The notes under the pieces were generated by a model. It worked only from the letters and a program-made list of their open reading frames with translations, was not told the origin of the DNA and ran no database searches. The translations under genes were made by a program, and so were the position numbers. This document shows, piece after piece, positions 14,779 through 23,493 of a DNA stretch of 40,243 nt (position 1 is its first letter; the number at the start of each line of letters is the position of its first letter). Source of the DNA: Muribaculaceae bacterium. GTDB taxonomy: Bacteria > Pseudomonadota > Alphaproteobacteria > Rs-D84. The DNA is taken from NCBI GenBank assembly GCA_023665245.1, contig JAMPEH010000012.1, forward strand, positions 1 through 40,243, read 5' to 3'.

Positions 14779-15351
14779 TTATTTTATCTTTTCGGCTTTA
14801 AATTTGCCGTATCTTTTTCTGTATGTGCCGATTCCGTAACGCATACCGCCTATTTCCATTGCGGTCACAATGTCGGACTCGTCGAGTTGGGTCTCATCGT
14901 ACCACACCTCGGTCTCCAGCGACCATTCGGGGATGATGGCTCTGGCGGTGGTGACCTTGGCCTTCATGATGCCGACCGCACGGATGTCAACGTATATCTG
15001 CAACTCATAGAGTTGTTCGGGTGTCTTGTCGGCATCCTTGAACTTCAGGATGGAATCGCCTATGACCTGAACGGAGCGCGTGAACTTTGCGCCCAGTTTC
15101 TTTTCCTTTGCGGCGGCGGTCATCGCATTGGCGATATGCTCGGAGGGAATGAAGTATTCCCCTTTGGAGTTGACGTAGAGCGAGGCGAGGAACTTCAGTT
15201 TCATAAGTTGTTCCAAATCGTCGTCGGTCTTCTTGCGCTTGGCGGTGATTTCCTTCATTTTCTTTGAATACTCGTCAAAGGGATTGACGGTGCGAGGGTT
15301 GTTGAGCATCAACGGCATCATGCCATTGAGACGGAATTTGATTGATTTCAT
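14779..15351 (-). CDS. Conserved phage protein of unknown function (PLMLNNP...GIGTYRKRYGKF family)
   Basis: A 190-residue protein. I recognise it as belonging to a widespread phage family that begins with a strand followed by PLMLNNP, has a basic KEITAKRKKTDDDLEQL segment, and closes with GGMRYGIGTYRKRYGKF. No function is known to me. The closing glycine-rich strand is reminiscent of RAMP/Cas7-type RNA-binding folds, but this is only a resemblance. It is the first sizeable gene after the early leftward promoter and lies directly upstream of the tRNA-like array in the same transcript, which makes an RNA-related role worth testing. Confidence 0.7.
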   Translation of the reverse strand: MKSIKFRLNGMMPLMLNNPRTVNPFDEYSKKMKEITAKRKKTDDDLEQLMKLKFLASLYVNSKGEYFIPSEHIANAMTAAAKEKKLGAKFTRSVQVIGDSILKFKDADKTPEQLYELQIYVDIRAVGIMKAKVTTARAIIPEWSLETEVWYDETQLDESDIVTAMEIGGMRYGIGTYRKRYGKFKAEKIK

Positions 15352-15436
15352 TTCCTTACTTTTTATGTTGGTTATTATAATTTTTATAATAGCGGTCTAT
15401 TTTATTTGTTTTAATTTTTGATTTATTTTTCATGAT

Positions 15437-15454
15437 ATTGTATAAATATACAAT
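15437..15454. promoter_or_regulatory. 18-bp palindrome, possible operator
   Basis: ATTGTAT-AAAT-ATACAAT, a perfect 7-bp inverted repeat in the AT-rich leader upstream of the gene starting at 15351. Confidence 0.4.
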
Positions 15455-15639
15455 AATTATAAATTAATGTTGGATTGAATTAAACAACATCAATCAAAAA
15501 GCAGAGTTTTTGAGGGAGGGAGCGAGACACAATACTCCCTAACGCGGACAGGCGCGTTTTGAGTTTTGTGCCGAATCAACCAAAAAGCATCAGCCCCGTC
15601 GGTCGGTCGCTTCGCCACCCTGACACACCTGCAATGTTG

Positions 15640-15771
15640 TCAAGTTTTCGGGAAAGGTTTCTTGCAGACCTGCATCGCGCTCCCGATAATCACCTTTCGG
15701 CTATTCTCCCTGCGCCTACGCCATGATGCTTTCCTTTTGCGTAGTTTTCGTCCCCAATACCAAGCGTTCAT
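15640..15771 (-). CDS. Possible 43-residue highly basic protein
   Basis: A minus-strand ORF whose product begins MNAWYWGRKLRKRKASW and is about one-third Arg/Lys. It could be a small nucleic-acid-binding protein encoded in the early leader. There is no recognisable family or ribosome-binding site. It may simply be structured RNA read as protein. Confidence 0.25.
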   Translation of the reverse strand: MNAWYWGRKLRKRKASWRRRRENSRKVIIGSAMQVCKKPFPKT

Positions 15772-15895
15772 GTTTGTACACCGACAAATATCAGGGTGTG
15801 AGGATCTGAATCCTCCGTGTGGCTCTTCTCTCTTATTCTCCCTACGCCGTCTTTACTTCAGTTCAAGTGCGGTCTTACGACTGGAGATAAGAAAA

Positions 15896-15930
15896 GAAGA
15901 GCCGTGCTGGTAAGGACAACACGGCTCTTC
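15896..15930 (-). terminator. Terminator-like hairpin in the early leader
   Basis: GAAGAGCCGTG and CACGGCTCTTC form a perfect 11-bp stem with a 13-nt loop. On the minus strand it is followed by TTTTCTTAT. It lies about 75 nt downstream of the early promoter and before any sizeable gene, so transcription of the operon would need readthrough or antitermination. Confidence 0.7.
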
Positions 15931-16006
15931 GGGTATAGCGAGGTGGATTTGGGGATTCACCGGAAACTATTCAAAGGATTTTGATGTCTTCCTTACTGAC
16001 ACGCTG

Positions 16007-16038
16007 CAAATTTACAACATTTTTCAGCGATTTGCAAA
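16007..16038 (-). promoter_or_regulatory. Early leftward promoter
   Basis: Minus strand TTTG (16035-16038), 20 bp, then TAAATTTG (16007-16014). A good match to the Bacteroidetes promoter consensus, pointing into the early module. Confidence 0.7.
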
Positions 16039-16086
16039 TAAATTTTTGATAGCCAGCCACTTGTGTAAGGCTTACCCGTGCGCTTT

Positions 16087-16141
16087 CAATACACTTTCAA
16101 TACACTTTCAATACACTTTCGATATGGTTTCAATACACTTT
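16087..16141. repeat. Second 11-bp repeat array
   Basis: CAATACACTTT occurs at 16087, 16098, 16109 and 16131, in exact 11-bp register, with CGATATGGTTT filling the slot at 16120. These are the same two 11-mer families as at 5332-5457, with the GTGTATTG type inverted. It sits upstream of the early promoter, between the tail and early modules. Confidence 0.7.
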
Positions 16142-16172
16142 AAAAGTTATCTACAGGTGTTCATTTTTTTTG

Positions 16173-16622
16173 TCAGCGGCGGTCGAAGATGCGGATTCGG
16201 GCATCGTCGGATGCGGAAACATAGGCATCGGAATTGTCGTAGAGCCGGATTTGTATCCGGCAGAACTCGTCGGCAGATATAGTGACGGATGAATCGTGGC
16301 GCACCCAGACCACGGCGGCAGACCAGCGCGTGAAGTGGAGACGGCCGGTGCAGGAGCCGAGCAGGACGTAGGTGCCGTTGGAAAGACGCGCATCAATGTC
16401 GGCATCCACATAGACTCCGTTGGATTCAAGGATAACGGAGGGGAACCTGCTTTTGATAAATTCAAGCGAGGGGAAGTCATGCTCAATGGCAAAGTCCTGC
16501 CCTTTTTTGAAGGAGGCAATGAGTTCGTCTTCGGTTCGGTCAGCAGACCATTCGGACTGCCACTGACGGCAAAGACCGCAGGCAATGGCCTGGGACCGGA
16601 GTTGTGAGTTGAGGTCGTTCAT
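16173..16622 (-). CDS. Hypothetical protein downstream of the tape measure
   Basis: About 149 residues from the preferred start at 16622; an upstream in-frame ATG at 16661 lies in the intergenic leader. The N-terminal third is helical with GLCRQWQSEW. The rest is a regular series of short strands (GVYVDADIDARLSNGTYVLLGS, and further similar turns), as in small beta-solenoids. This shape is common in phage tail-associated proteins. It is the only gene after the tape measure on this strand, where tail-tip genes would be expected. Confidence 0.55.
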   Translation of the reverse strand: MNDLNSQLRSQAIACGLCRQWQSEWSADRTEDELIASFKKGQDFAIEHDFPSLEFIKSRFPSVILESNGVYVDADIDARLSNGTYVLLGSCTGRLHFTRWSAAVVWVRHDSSVTISADEFCRIQIRLYDNSDAYVSASDDARIRIFDRR

Positions 16623-16688
16623 TTTTTTTATATTCAGTATTGCGCCCTCACACCGATTCAATGCGATGCGAGGGCGATGGAAAAATGC

Positions 16689-19600
16689 TTACTTGACATA
16701 GAAGCCAAAGGATTTGTTGGTTGTGGCTTTGGTGATGGTGGAGGCGATGGTCTCGGCAGACAGCCGCATTGCCTCGGCGGCCACCATGTTGCGCCGTGTG
16801 TTTTCGGCAATCATAGTCAACTGTGCCAACTGACCCTCGGCGATGGCAGACAACCTCGGCATCGTCTCGCGGAAGAAGGTATTGAAGTTGAGGTTGTTTT
16901 CAGCGCAGTATGCCCGGATGGCGTTGATGTATGATGCAAGCAGGTCGGCGGTGTCCTCGGTGATGTTCTGGATTCCGGCTCGGACTGAATTGTCGGCAGA
17001 CTCCACATCGTCGAGCAGACCGCCCGTGGCCTCGTTGATGGCGTTGTAGAGGTCTTCGGCGGCGGGGATGCCCTTGTCGCGGATTGTGTCGAGATACTCC
17101 TTCATCGCGCCCACCTCCGAAGCATCGAGCTCGAAGTCGGAGCCATACGCTCCGCTCATGCCGTCCTCACCGAAGAGATACTTCTGCAGGTCTTGAAACA
17201 TCGGGGCAAGGATGTTGGTGGAAATCATCTTCGACACAAGGGAGCGGAGAATGTTGCCGGCGGTCTTGTCGAAGGCCTCTGCCGCGTCCTCGCCTTTGGC
17301 AAAAGCGTCCACGAGCGCGTCGCCGAACTGATTGGCCCAGTCGGAGAGGTTGATGCCGTAGACAGTCTCGGCCATCTCCTCGGCGAAATCGCGGATAGCC
17401 TGCTTCTGCTCATCAATCTGGTCAAGGAGTTCCTGATAAGCCTCGGGATCTTTCTTCTTCATGGCCTCCATGTCGGCCTTCTGCCGCTCCATCTCGGCAA
17501 GCTCCTCTGACATGAGCTGACGTTCATAACCGAGCGCACCGCCCTCGTTGTAGGCATCGACACGCGCCTGATAGGGGGATTTTTCCTTTTCAAGGCTGCT
17601 TAATTTCCAAAAATCGGATTCGGAAATGCGTCCCTTGCGCTTGATATTGTCAATCTGCCTCTGAATTTTCGCAAGTTCAGCCATATCCTCGTCAATGCCG
17701 GGGACGAGCGAGAACTTCCGGTTGCCGAGGTAATGCTCCATTCGCCGCTCAATAGCGTCAATCATATAGTCAATCTGCTGCATCTGCCTTTGTGACTTCT
17801 CGATGTCCTTTTGCAGACGGCGGTCGTGGAACTGATTCCAGATGGTGATAGGCGTGAGCAGGGTATCGACAACGCCGGAAAGAATACCGCCGATGTCACC
17901 TTTGAGGGCAGACTGGAAGACGCTTGATATACCACCTGTAATTGTGGTCAATGATTCAAGCGCAGTTCCCACGGCATCCCATCCCGCTGATTCCGTGTCA
18001 ACGCCGAAGGAATCTGCCATATCCTTGATGGTGTTGAAGGAGTCCATAAGACCGCCCGCAATGTTGTCAACAATGCTGACAACCGATGAAATATCCTCGG
18101 CGAGTTTCTGATTCCTGATAATCTTGTCGCGGATTTTGTCGTAGATGGCAAGTTCCTTTTTCAGGGAGGTTAATCGCGTTTCGGCGGCTTTCCTTGCCTT
18201 TGAATCACCTTGCTCCTTCGCCTTTGCAATCTCCTCTTCGGCTTTCTGAATCTCAATGACCACCTTTGAGCGGTTGGATTCGTTTTCCTCCGTCTGCTTC
18301 TTGAAAAGACCCTCGAGGCCGGAGGTCATGAAGGTGAAGGCGTTGGAGCGGACGTTTTTCAGTTTATCGACCTGCTCATTGATGCGCTCAATCTCCTTGT
18401 AGTAGTCCTCTGCCGATATGGTGCCTGCCTGCAGCCTTGCATCGAGGTTCTGACGGATAGTATCGCCAATCTGCTGCGCCTGCGCCAGGGTGAGCGAATA
18501 GATGGAGGAGAAGAACTTCAGATACTCCGTGCTTTGCTCAAAGACCTTGTAGTCGGCCTCGGCATTGATGCGCATCGTAAGATTCTCCTTCTGCGGAGCG
18601 GAGAGACCGCTGTCGGACTGCACACTTTTCAGTTTCCGGTCGCGCTCGGCGTTTATGGCCTGAATCTTCTCCTGCGCCGACTGATACTCTTTGAGAATGT
18701 CGGCCACTTCCTTGCGCTGCTGCTCGGCATAGGATGCAATCTTCTTGGTGGCTTCCTCCCAAGCCTTCTGCAACTCGTCGGGCAGGGAGGTCTTGTTGGA
18801 GTCGTTGATTTCATCGAAGTTGAGAATCTTGATGTCGGGACGCGCCTTTTTCGCCGCCTCTGCCATTTCGTTGAACTGCTTTTTGACGAGCGATACGTAG
18901 TCGGTGTTGGCCTCGGCATCCACGCCGAAAGCGAGGGAAATGGCGAGGTTCTTGTTGCCCGTGGCACGATAAACGGAGTCGTAGAAGTCCCAGTTTTTGA
19001 GCTGGCGTTCATACTCGCGCTCAACCATGTCGAGGGCAACTTTTATCTTCTCGTCCACCTGGCTCTTGTCAATGGCGAGCAGTTCCTTCAGCAATTCATT
19101 TAGCAGGGATTCACGTTGTGAATGACCCTTGATTCCGGCCTTTTCAAGTTCGGAGCGGAGTTCGTCCACCCTCTCGTAAAACTCCTCTGCGGTCTTTGGA
19201 ATCTTTTCTTTTGGGATAGCGGAGAACAAACCCGATTCGGCAACCTTGTCGTAAGCCGCGTCCTTGCCGACTGACTTCTGCCACTTCTGCACCTCGCTCC
19301 AAGCGTCCTTCAAGTCTTTGAAACGCTGTTTGAGCATTTCTGCCACGGGGTCTTTCTTGCTGCCGGAACCACTCTTGTTGGACTTTTGGTCTTTCGTGGC
19401 GAGATCTGTCCATCCAAGGTATTGCAGCGCTGCCCACACCTCGTCGTATTCCTTCTGTGCCTTTTCGATTCCGACCTTTGCTTTCTTGGCGGCATCGAGT
19501 TCGTTTTTGGCGGCCTGCAGAGCCTCCTGGGCGGCGTTGCGCGATTCATAGGCATTGCCGGATTTAGTCCAGTCCGTCACCTTTTGATTAATTTCATTGG

Positions 19601-22600
19601 TAAGGCCGGGATAACCCTTTTTGCTTATAATTTCCTTTGCGAGTTCGGAGGGGGCGTTTTGGGAATAAACCAACTGAATAGTCTGCTCCAGCGGATGTGA
19701 TTGCAGATATTTCTGCATTTCACCGGAAGTGATGCCAAGGTCTTTCATGACCTGCCGACGTGTCTGCTCGGCGAGTTTCTGGAATACATTGCGGGAAGCA
19801 TCGGAGAGATTGTCGTATCCACCGTTTTGAAGTTCGATGGCCATCCGCTTGACAGCATCATCACCCTCCTTGACAGCATTTCTCCAAGCCTTCTGAAAAG
19901 CGGGCGTGATTTTATCCTCCTGCAACGGTACATCCCAGAGATTGGAGAAGTAATCGCGCATCATGTCTTTTGCTTCTTCACCCGCATCGTTGAGCTGGTC
20001 GAGCCAGGAATTAATGGCGATGGCGAGTGGAATCTTCTGCTCTTGACGAAGTTTGGCAGGATTCCAGCCATTGGAGCGCATGTTGGCGTTCATGTTCTCG
20101 GCAAACTCCTGCATCTTTTGCTGCATCTTGGAGTAGGAGTCGTAAACGTTTTTTGTATTACGCAAGTCGATCAAATCCACATCGGTGAGCGACTTGGAAA
20201 GGGCGTTATAGGCAGAGAAATCTGCACCATTCTCCAAAATATGTCGGAATTTTTCCTCATACGTAGCCATATTCTCAACGGCAGAACGGAAGCCCTCGCT
20301 TGCTTTTTCGGCGGCCTTGACCGCTTTCTCAACAGCAGCGGCGTTGTTGGCGACAAATTTGGTGATATTATCGCTGCGCTTTTTAAGAGCGTTGGTGTAG
20401 TCCTTTGCTTCCTCGTTGATGTCATCGACAAAGAGACTTGTAAACCAATTTTTTCCATTGGTGGCGTTTATTCCACTCTCAATCCAATCATTGACCTTAC
20501 TATCACGTATATAGTCAAAAGCAAAAGATAGTCTTAAGATTTTACCTTCAAGAAAATCATATTGCTCAATGAGCGAACGGACGTGGCCGTCCTGCGCCAC
20601 AAGGGAGTCGTTGATGTCGTCGATGGGCGTGGGGGAATAGTCCTTGATGAGGTTCTGCATCTTCTCGATGCCCTGCTGGAGTTCAAGGGTGGAAAGGCCA
20701 TCGGAGACGGACAGAGTTTCCAATTCCGTCTTTAGGTTCTTCGCGCCCTCGGAGGCCTTGGTGAAGAGAGTGTCGGCAATCTCCTTTGCCTTTTCCATCT
20801 CCTCTTTGTTTTTGGAGAAGGCGTAGGTAAGAGCGGAGATTCCGGCCAATGCAAGGGTGAACGGATTGAACGCAAAGCGAAGGAGAGTCATGCCATAACC
20901 TTTGGCGGCCTGCAGGGCTTGATTCATCATAACCTTGGTGCGGCCTATGGAGGCCGCGTGGTTGATTTCAGCCTGTGTGGCCGCGATGTCTTTCTGCGTC
21001 ATGCCGACAGTGACAAGCGCATACTCCGCTTCGGCGGCAGTGATTTTTTTGAGAGCCACGAGGCGAAGCACGTCCTCACGGGTGAGAAGTTTCTTCGCCA
21101 TCAAAGCCTCGGCTTCGGCACCCGTGAGCATTTTGGAGTTAAGAATAGCGAGACCCTTGATTTTTGCGGCACCCTGGGCGGCAAACTGCTCCGTGATTTC
21201 AGCCTGCGTGAGGTCGCGGTAGGAAGCGGCGGCGGCGTTGTTGGCCGCGATAATGCTCCTTTTTGAGGCGATTGATTTGAGTTCGGAGGTGGTCTGATGC
21301 GCCGTGGCGACACCGGCTGCCATCACTGCAGTCTTGTAGATGAGGAAACCGGCACCCGCCGAGCCGAGCATGGCGCCGAGAATCTGCCAGTTCTTGGTGA
21401 GGGTCTGGAGAATCTGCGCCACGTCTTTCAATCCCTCGCCGACAGCGGACTCGGCAATCTCGCCATACATCAGCTCGATGTTGTCGCGGACGAGCTTCCA
21501 AGCGGTCTTGACCGACCCGGCGAGCTGCTCCTGCATGTTATAGAACTTGCCGCCCTCGTCGGTCATATCCCAAAGCACCTCCTTTACGAGGTCGAAACCG
21601 ATTTCCCTTTTCTTGATGCGTCCCATCACCTCCTGCACGCTGACAAACTTGCCCTCCAGCTCGGTGAGTTTTTTGGAGAGGAGGTCGTAGATAGGGATGT
21701 TGGTGTAAGCGAACTGCTTCGCCTCGAGACCGTCGAGGAATGTGCGCGACTTGGTTTTGCCGAAAGCGAGGATGAGGCGGTTGATGTCGATGGAGGTGGC
21801 CGCGGAGATGTCGGCCAATCGCTTGGCGGTGTCATAAACCTCGTTGTACTGCACACCGTAGGCCGCAAGAGCCTTGACCGACTTGGTGATTTCCATCACG
21901 CCGAAGGGAGACTCACGCGCAAGCCCCTTGATTTGTCCGAACAACTCCGAGGTCTTGCCCTTGTCACCGAATATGGTGTCGAGCGCAATCTTCTGATGCT
22001 CCAGTTCGCCACCTATCTCGATGACCTGCGAGAGAAATTCCTTGGCGGCGTGGATTGAATACATCGAAGCCATGGCCGCTCCGAGTTCGCCCGCGATGCG
22101 GATGTTGCTACCCAGTGCGCCGCCGAGGTTGATGGATGCGTGAGCGTGGGCCGAGGCTGCGTCCCTTGCGCTGATGTGCGATGCCTTCAGGCGGTCGAGT
22201 TCGGCACGGGCGGCCTTTGATTCGCCTGTCATTAGCCGCTGGTATTTAAGCGCGTCGGAAGCAGTGAGGTTGGATGCTTGGTTGAGCGCGTTCTGCACGG
22301 CCTGACGCGCCTGGCCCTTCATGACCTGAATGTTGATGTCGAAAGTGCGGCTTTTCAGTGCGCCCTCGATGGACTGATAGAGCAACTGCTTGTCGATGTC
22401 GGCCTTGACACCGTTGCGGACAATCTGCTGAATGCTCGTGGAAAGCGCGTTGGGGTCGGCCTCCAGTTTGAGTTTGCGCTTCTCGGCCTCCTCGACGGCG
22501 GTCTTTATGGTGTCCTTGAATTTCTGCGTGTCAAGGTTGATGCCGATGTTCTGGAGTTTTCGGGTGATGGCCTGAATGTCCTGGTCGGTGAGGTCGCGAA

Positions 22601-22637
22601 GCCGGACATCATAGAAAAGAGAGCCTAAATCTGCCAT
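16689..22637 (-). CDS. Tail tape measure protein
   Basis: A 1982-residue protein that sets tail length and is the largest gene here. It is mostly helical and coiled coil, with Ala/Gln/Lys/Glu-rich stretches (for instance about residues 40-160, 1060-1110 and 1380-1560). Hydrophobic segments lie near residues 420-450 (GAMLGSAGAGFLIYKTAVMAAG) and 590-610, as is typical for pore-forming tape measures. The N terminus, with its IQAITRKLQNIGI segment, is that of Bacteroidetes phage tape measures. It directly follows the tail-chaperone pair. A long non-contractile siphovirus-like tail is inferred (no sheath gene seen). Confidence 0.9.
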   Translation of the reverse strand: MADLGSLFYDVRLRDLTDQDIQAITRKLQNIGINLDTQKFKDTIKTAVEEAEKRKLKLEADPNALSTSIQQIVRNGVKADIDKQLLYQSIEGALKSRTFDINIQVMKGQARQAVQNALNQASNLTASDALKYQRLMTGESKAARAELDRLKASHISARDAASAHAHASINLGGALGSNIRIAGELGAAMASMYSIHAAKEFLSQVIEIGGELEHQKIALDTIFGDKGKTSELFGQIKGLARESPFGVMEITKSVKALAAYGVQYNEVYDTAKRLADISAATSIDINRLILAFGKTKSRTFLDGLEAKQFAYTNIPIYDLLSKKLTELEGKFVSVQEVMGRIKKREIGFDLVKEVLWDMTDEGGKFYNMQEQLAGSVKTAWKLVRDNIELMYGEIAESAVGEGLKDVAQILQTLTKNWQILGAMLGSAGAGFLIYKTAVMAAGVATAHQTTSELKSIASKRSIIAANNAAAASYRDLTQAEITEQFAAQGAAKIKGLAILNSKMLTGAEAEALMAKKLLTREDVLRLVALKKITAAEAEYALVTVGMTQKDIAATQAEINHAASIGRTKVMMNQALQAAKGYGMTLLRFAFNPFTLALAGISALTYAFSKNKEEMEKAKEIADTLFTKASEGAKNLKTELETLSVSDGLSTLELQQGIEKMQNLIKDYSPTPIDDINDSLVAQDGHVRSLIEQYDFLEGKILRLSFAFDYIRDSKVNDWIESGINATNGKNWFTSLFVDDINEEAKDYTNALKKRSDNITKFVANNAAAVEKAVKAAEKASEGFRSAVENMATYEEKFRHILENGADFSAYNALSKSLTDVDLIDLRNTKNVYDSYSKMQQKMQEFAENMNANMRSNGWNPAKLRQEQKIPLAIAINSWLDQLNDAGEEAKDMMRDYFSNLWDVPLQEDKITPAFQKAWRNAVKEGDDAVKRMAIELQNGGYDNLSDASRNVFQKLAEQTRRQVMKDLGITSGEMQKYLQSHPLEQTIQLVYSQNAPSELAKEIISKKGYPGLTNEINQKVTDWTKSGNAYESRNAAQEALQAAKNELDAAKKAKVGIEKAQKEYDEVWAALQYLGWTDLATKDQKSNKSGSGSKKDPVAEMLKQRFKDLKDAWSEVQKWQKSVGKDAAYDKVAESGLFSAIPKEKIPKTAEEFYERVDELRSELEKAGIKGHSQRESLLNELLKELLAIDKSQVDEKIKVALDMVEREYERQLKNWDFYDSVYRATGNKNLAISLAFGVDAEANTDYVSLVKKQFNEMAEAAKKARPDIKILNFDEINDSNKTSLPDELQKAWEEATKKIASYAEQQRKEVADILKEYQSAQEKIQAINAERDRKLKSVQSDSGLSAPQKENLTMRINAEADYKVFEQSTEYLKFFSSIYSLTLAQAQQIGDTIRQNLDARLQAGTISAEDYYKEIERINEQVDKLKNVRSNAFTFMTSGLEGLFKKQTEENESNRSKVVIEIQKAEEEIAKAKEQGDSKARKAAETRLTSLKKELAIYDKIRDKIIRNQKLAEDISSVVSIVDNIAGGLMDSFNTIKDMADSFGVDTESAGWDAVGTALESLTTITGGISSVFQSALKGDIGGILSGVVDTLLTPITIWNQFHDRRLQKDIEKSQRQMQQIDYMIDAIERRMEHYLGNRKFSLVPGIDEDMAELAKIQRQIDNIKRKGRISESDFWKLSSLEKEKSPYQARVDAYNEGGALGYERQLMSEELAEMERQKADMEAMKKKDPEAYQELLDQIDEQKQAIRDFAEEMAETVYGINLSDWANQFGDALVDAFAKGEDAAEAFDKTAGNILRSLVSKMISTNILAPMFQDLQKYLFGEDGMSGAYGSDFELDASEVGAMKEYLDTIRDKGIPAAEDLYNAINEATGGLLDDVESADNSVRAGIQNITEDTADLLASYINAIRAYCAENNLNFNTFFRETMPRLSAIAEGQLAQLTMIAENTRRNMVAAEAMRLSAETIASTITKATTNKSFGFYVK

Positions 22638-22676
22638 TTGGATTGAATTTTAATGTTGAAAAATTGATTTTGAATG

Positions 22677-22961
22677 TCAGAGCTTCGACTCCTTCTTGCG
22701 GGCGGCGAGCATACGCGCCCAGTGGTCGTTGGCTTCATCGAGGGAACGCTGGTCGGGTCGGCTGAAAGTGCGCGACCTTCCTCCGTCCATCTCCACGCGG
22801 TCGGTCTTCGGATACACGATGATGCTCTGGTCAATGGCCATGAGTTCAACCTGCGCCACGGGCATCGAGAGAAGATAGAAGAACGGAGGCGTGACGGGGA
22901 TTCCGGCTATTTTGAGGGGCTGGGAGAGCCACTGGCGTTCCTTGCAGATTTCCCAGCGTTG
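22677..22961 (-). CDS. Tail chaperone frameshift extension (gpT-like)
   Basis: A 95-codon open stretch in the -1 frame relative to the gene upstream. It reads QRWEICKERQWLSQPLKIAG, then VAQVELMAIDQSIIVYPKTD, to ARKKESKL. An ATG exists at 22865, but protein-like sequence begins before it and no ribosome-binding site precedes it. Fusion by -1 frameshift near 22961-22966 is therefore favoured. In lambda-like phages the gene pair just before the tape measure makes G and G-T tail-assembly chaperones this way. Confidence 0.6.
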   Translation of the reverse strand, partial: QRWEICKERQWLSQPLKIAGIPVTPPFFYLLSMPVAQVELMAIDQSIIVYPKTDRVEMDGGRSRTFSRPDQRSLDEANDHWARMLAARKKESKL

Positions 22962-23401
22962 CCCCCAGACAGTTCTTGCAGGGAACGGGACACTTCTTCC
23001 CGGTTCATCTGCATCATCGTCTCCCGGATCGCGATCAGATATGTGGTATTTGCGAGATAGTCCGTCAAGGGAACTTTTTTTTTAATCTCGGCCACGGCCG
23101 GGGCAAGGTCGGCCTCGGAATACTGACGGATGTAGAAATACCACCGCCACACCAGCCACCAGAGGAACTTTATCTTGAAATAACCGTTGAGGCGGGCGGC
23201 GGCAACGCATTTGCACGAAACCATATCCTCGCGGCCTTTGCCGAGAAGAACCTGCGTGATACGGTGCTGCGCATGTCCCGTGAGCATACGCATCCGGATA
23301 ACACGTTTGCCGAGGGGAATCTCGGTGGCCTCGTTGTCGATGATGCCGAGCAACTGACGCTCATCGTCGAGGGAGGGTTGCTGAACGGGTCTTTTTGCCA
23401 T
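22907..23401 (-). CDS. Tail assembly chaperone (gpG-like)
   Basis: A 164-residue protein between the major tail protein and the tape measure, the usual place for a tail chaperone. It contains KRVIRMRMLTGHAQHRITQ, an aromatic LWWLVWRWYFYIRQYSEAD segment, and a helical C-terminal part. Its last 17 residues are Ser/Ala/Gly-rich and unlike the rest, which suggests that the natural long product leaves this frame near codon 146. GGGGGC at 22961-22966 (minus strand) is a candidate slip site. Confidence 0.65.
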   Translation of the reverse strand: MAKRPVQQPSLDDERQLLGIIDNEATEIPLGKRVIRMRMLTGHAQHRITQVLLGKGREDMVSCKCVAAARLNGYFKIKFLWWLVWRWYFYIRQYSEADLAPAVAEIKKKVPLTDYLANTTYLIAIRETMMQMNREEVSRSLQELSGGNAGKSARNASGSPSPSK

Positions 23402-23410
23402 AATTGCTTG

Positions 23411-23427
23411 TTTGGACTGATTCTAAA
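23411..23427. promoter_or_regulatory. 17-bp inverted repeat, copy 1
   Basis: TTTGGA-CTGAT-TCTAAA on the plus strand (minus strand TTTAGAATCAGTCCAAA). It lies 9 bp upstream of the tail-chaperone start codon. Two more copies occur at 35227 and 39165, always in the same orientation relative to the next gene. Confidence 0.65.
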
Positions 23428-23493
23428 TAATCAAGGGCGGCGGCACTGAACCACCGCCCTGTCGGTTTTGCTGCGGAAAAGAGAAAGCGGGGG

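Larger units (their letters stand above)
15481..15980 (-). other. Long structured leader without a clear protein gene
   Basis: About 500 bp between the early promoter (16007) and the first early gene. It contains a strong terminator-like hairpin (15896-15930), a 6-bp hairpin GAGGAT/ATCCTC (15799-15814), and a CTGCAA/TTGCAG pairing (about 15631-15677). A plus-strand frame of 115 codons crosses it but has unlikely composition. A 43-codon basic minus-strand ORF is listed separately. Confidence 0.4.

Noticed and set aside
15566..15913. 115-codon plus-strand ORF in the early leader
   Set aside because: Composition is unlike a protein and it runs through the terminator-like hairpin. The region is better explained as a structured leader.
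19701..20531. 276-codon plus-strand ORF inside the tape measure
   Set aside because: Antisense shadow of a long helical gene, as are the many other frames there.
22677..22865. Independent 62-residue gene before the tape measure
   Set aside because: No ribosome-binding site, and good protein-like sequence continues upstream of the ATG in the same frame. A frameshift extension is more likely.
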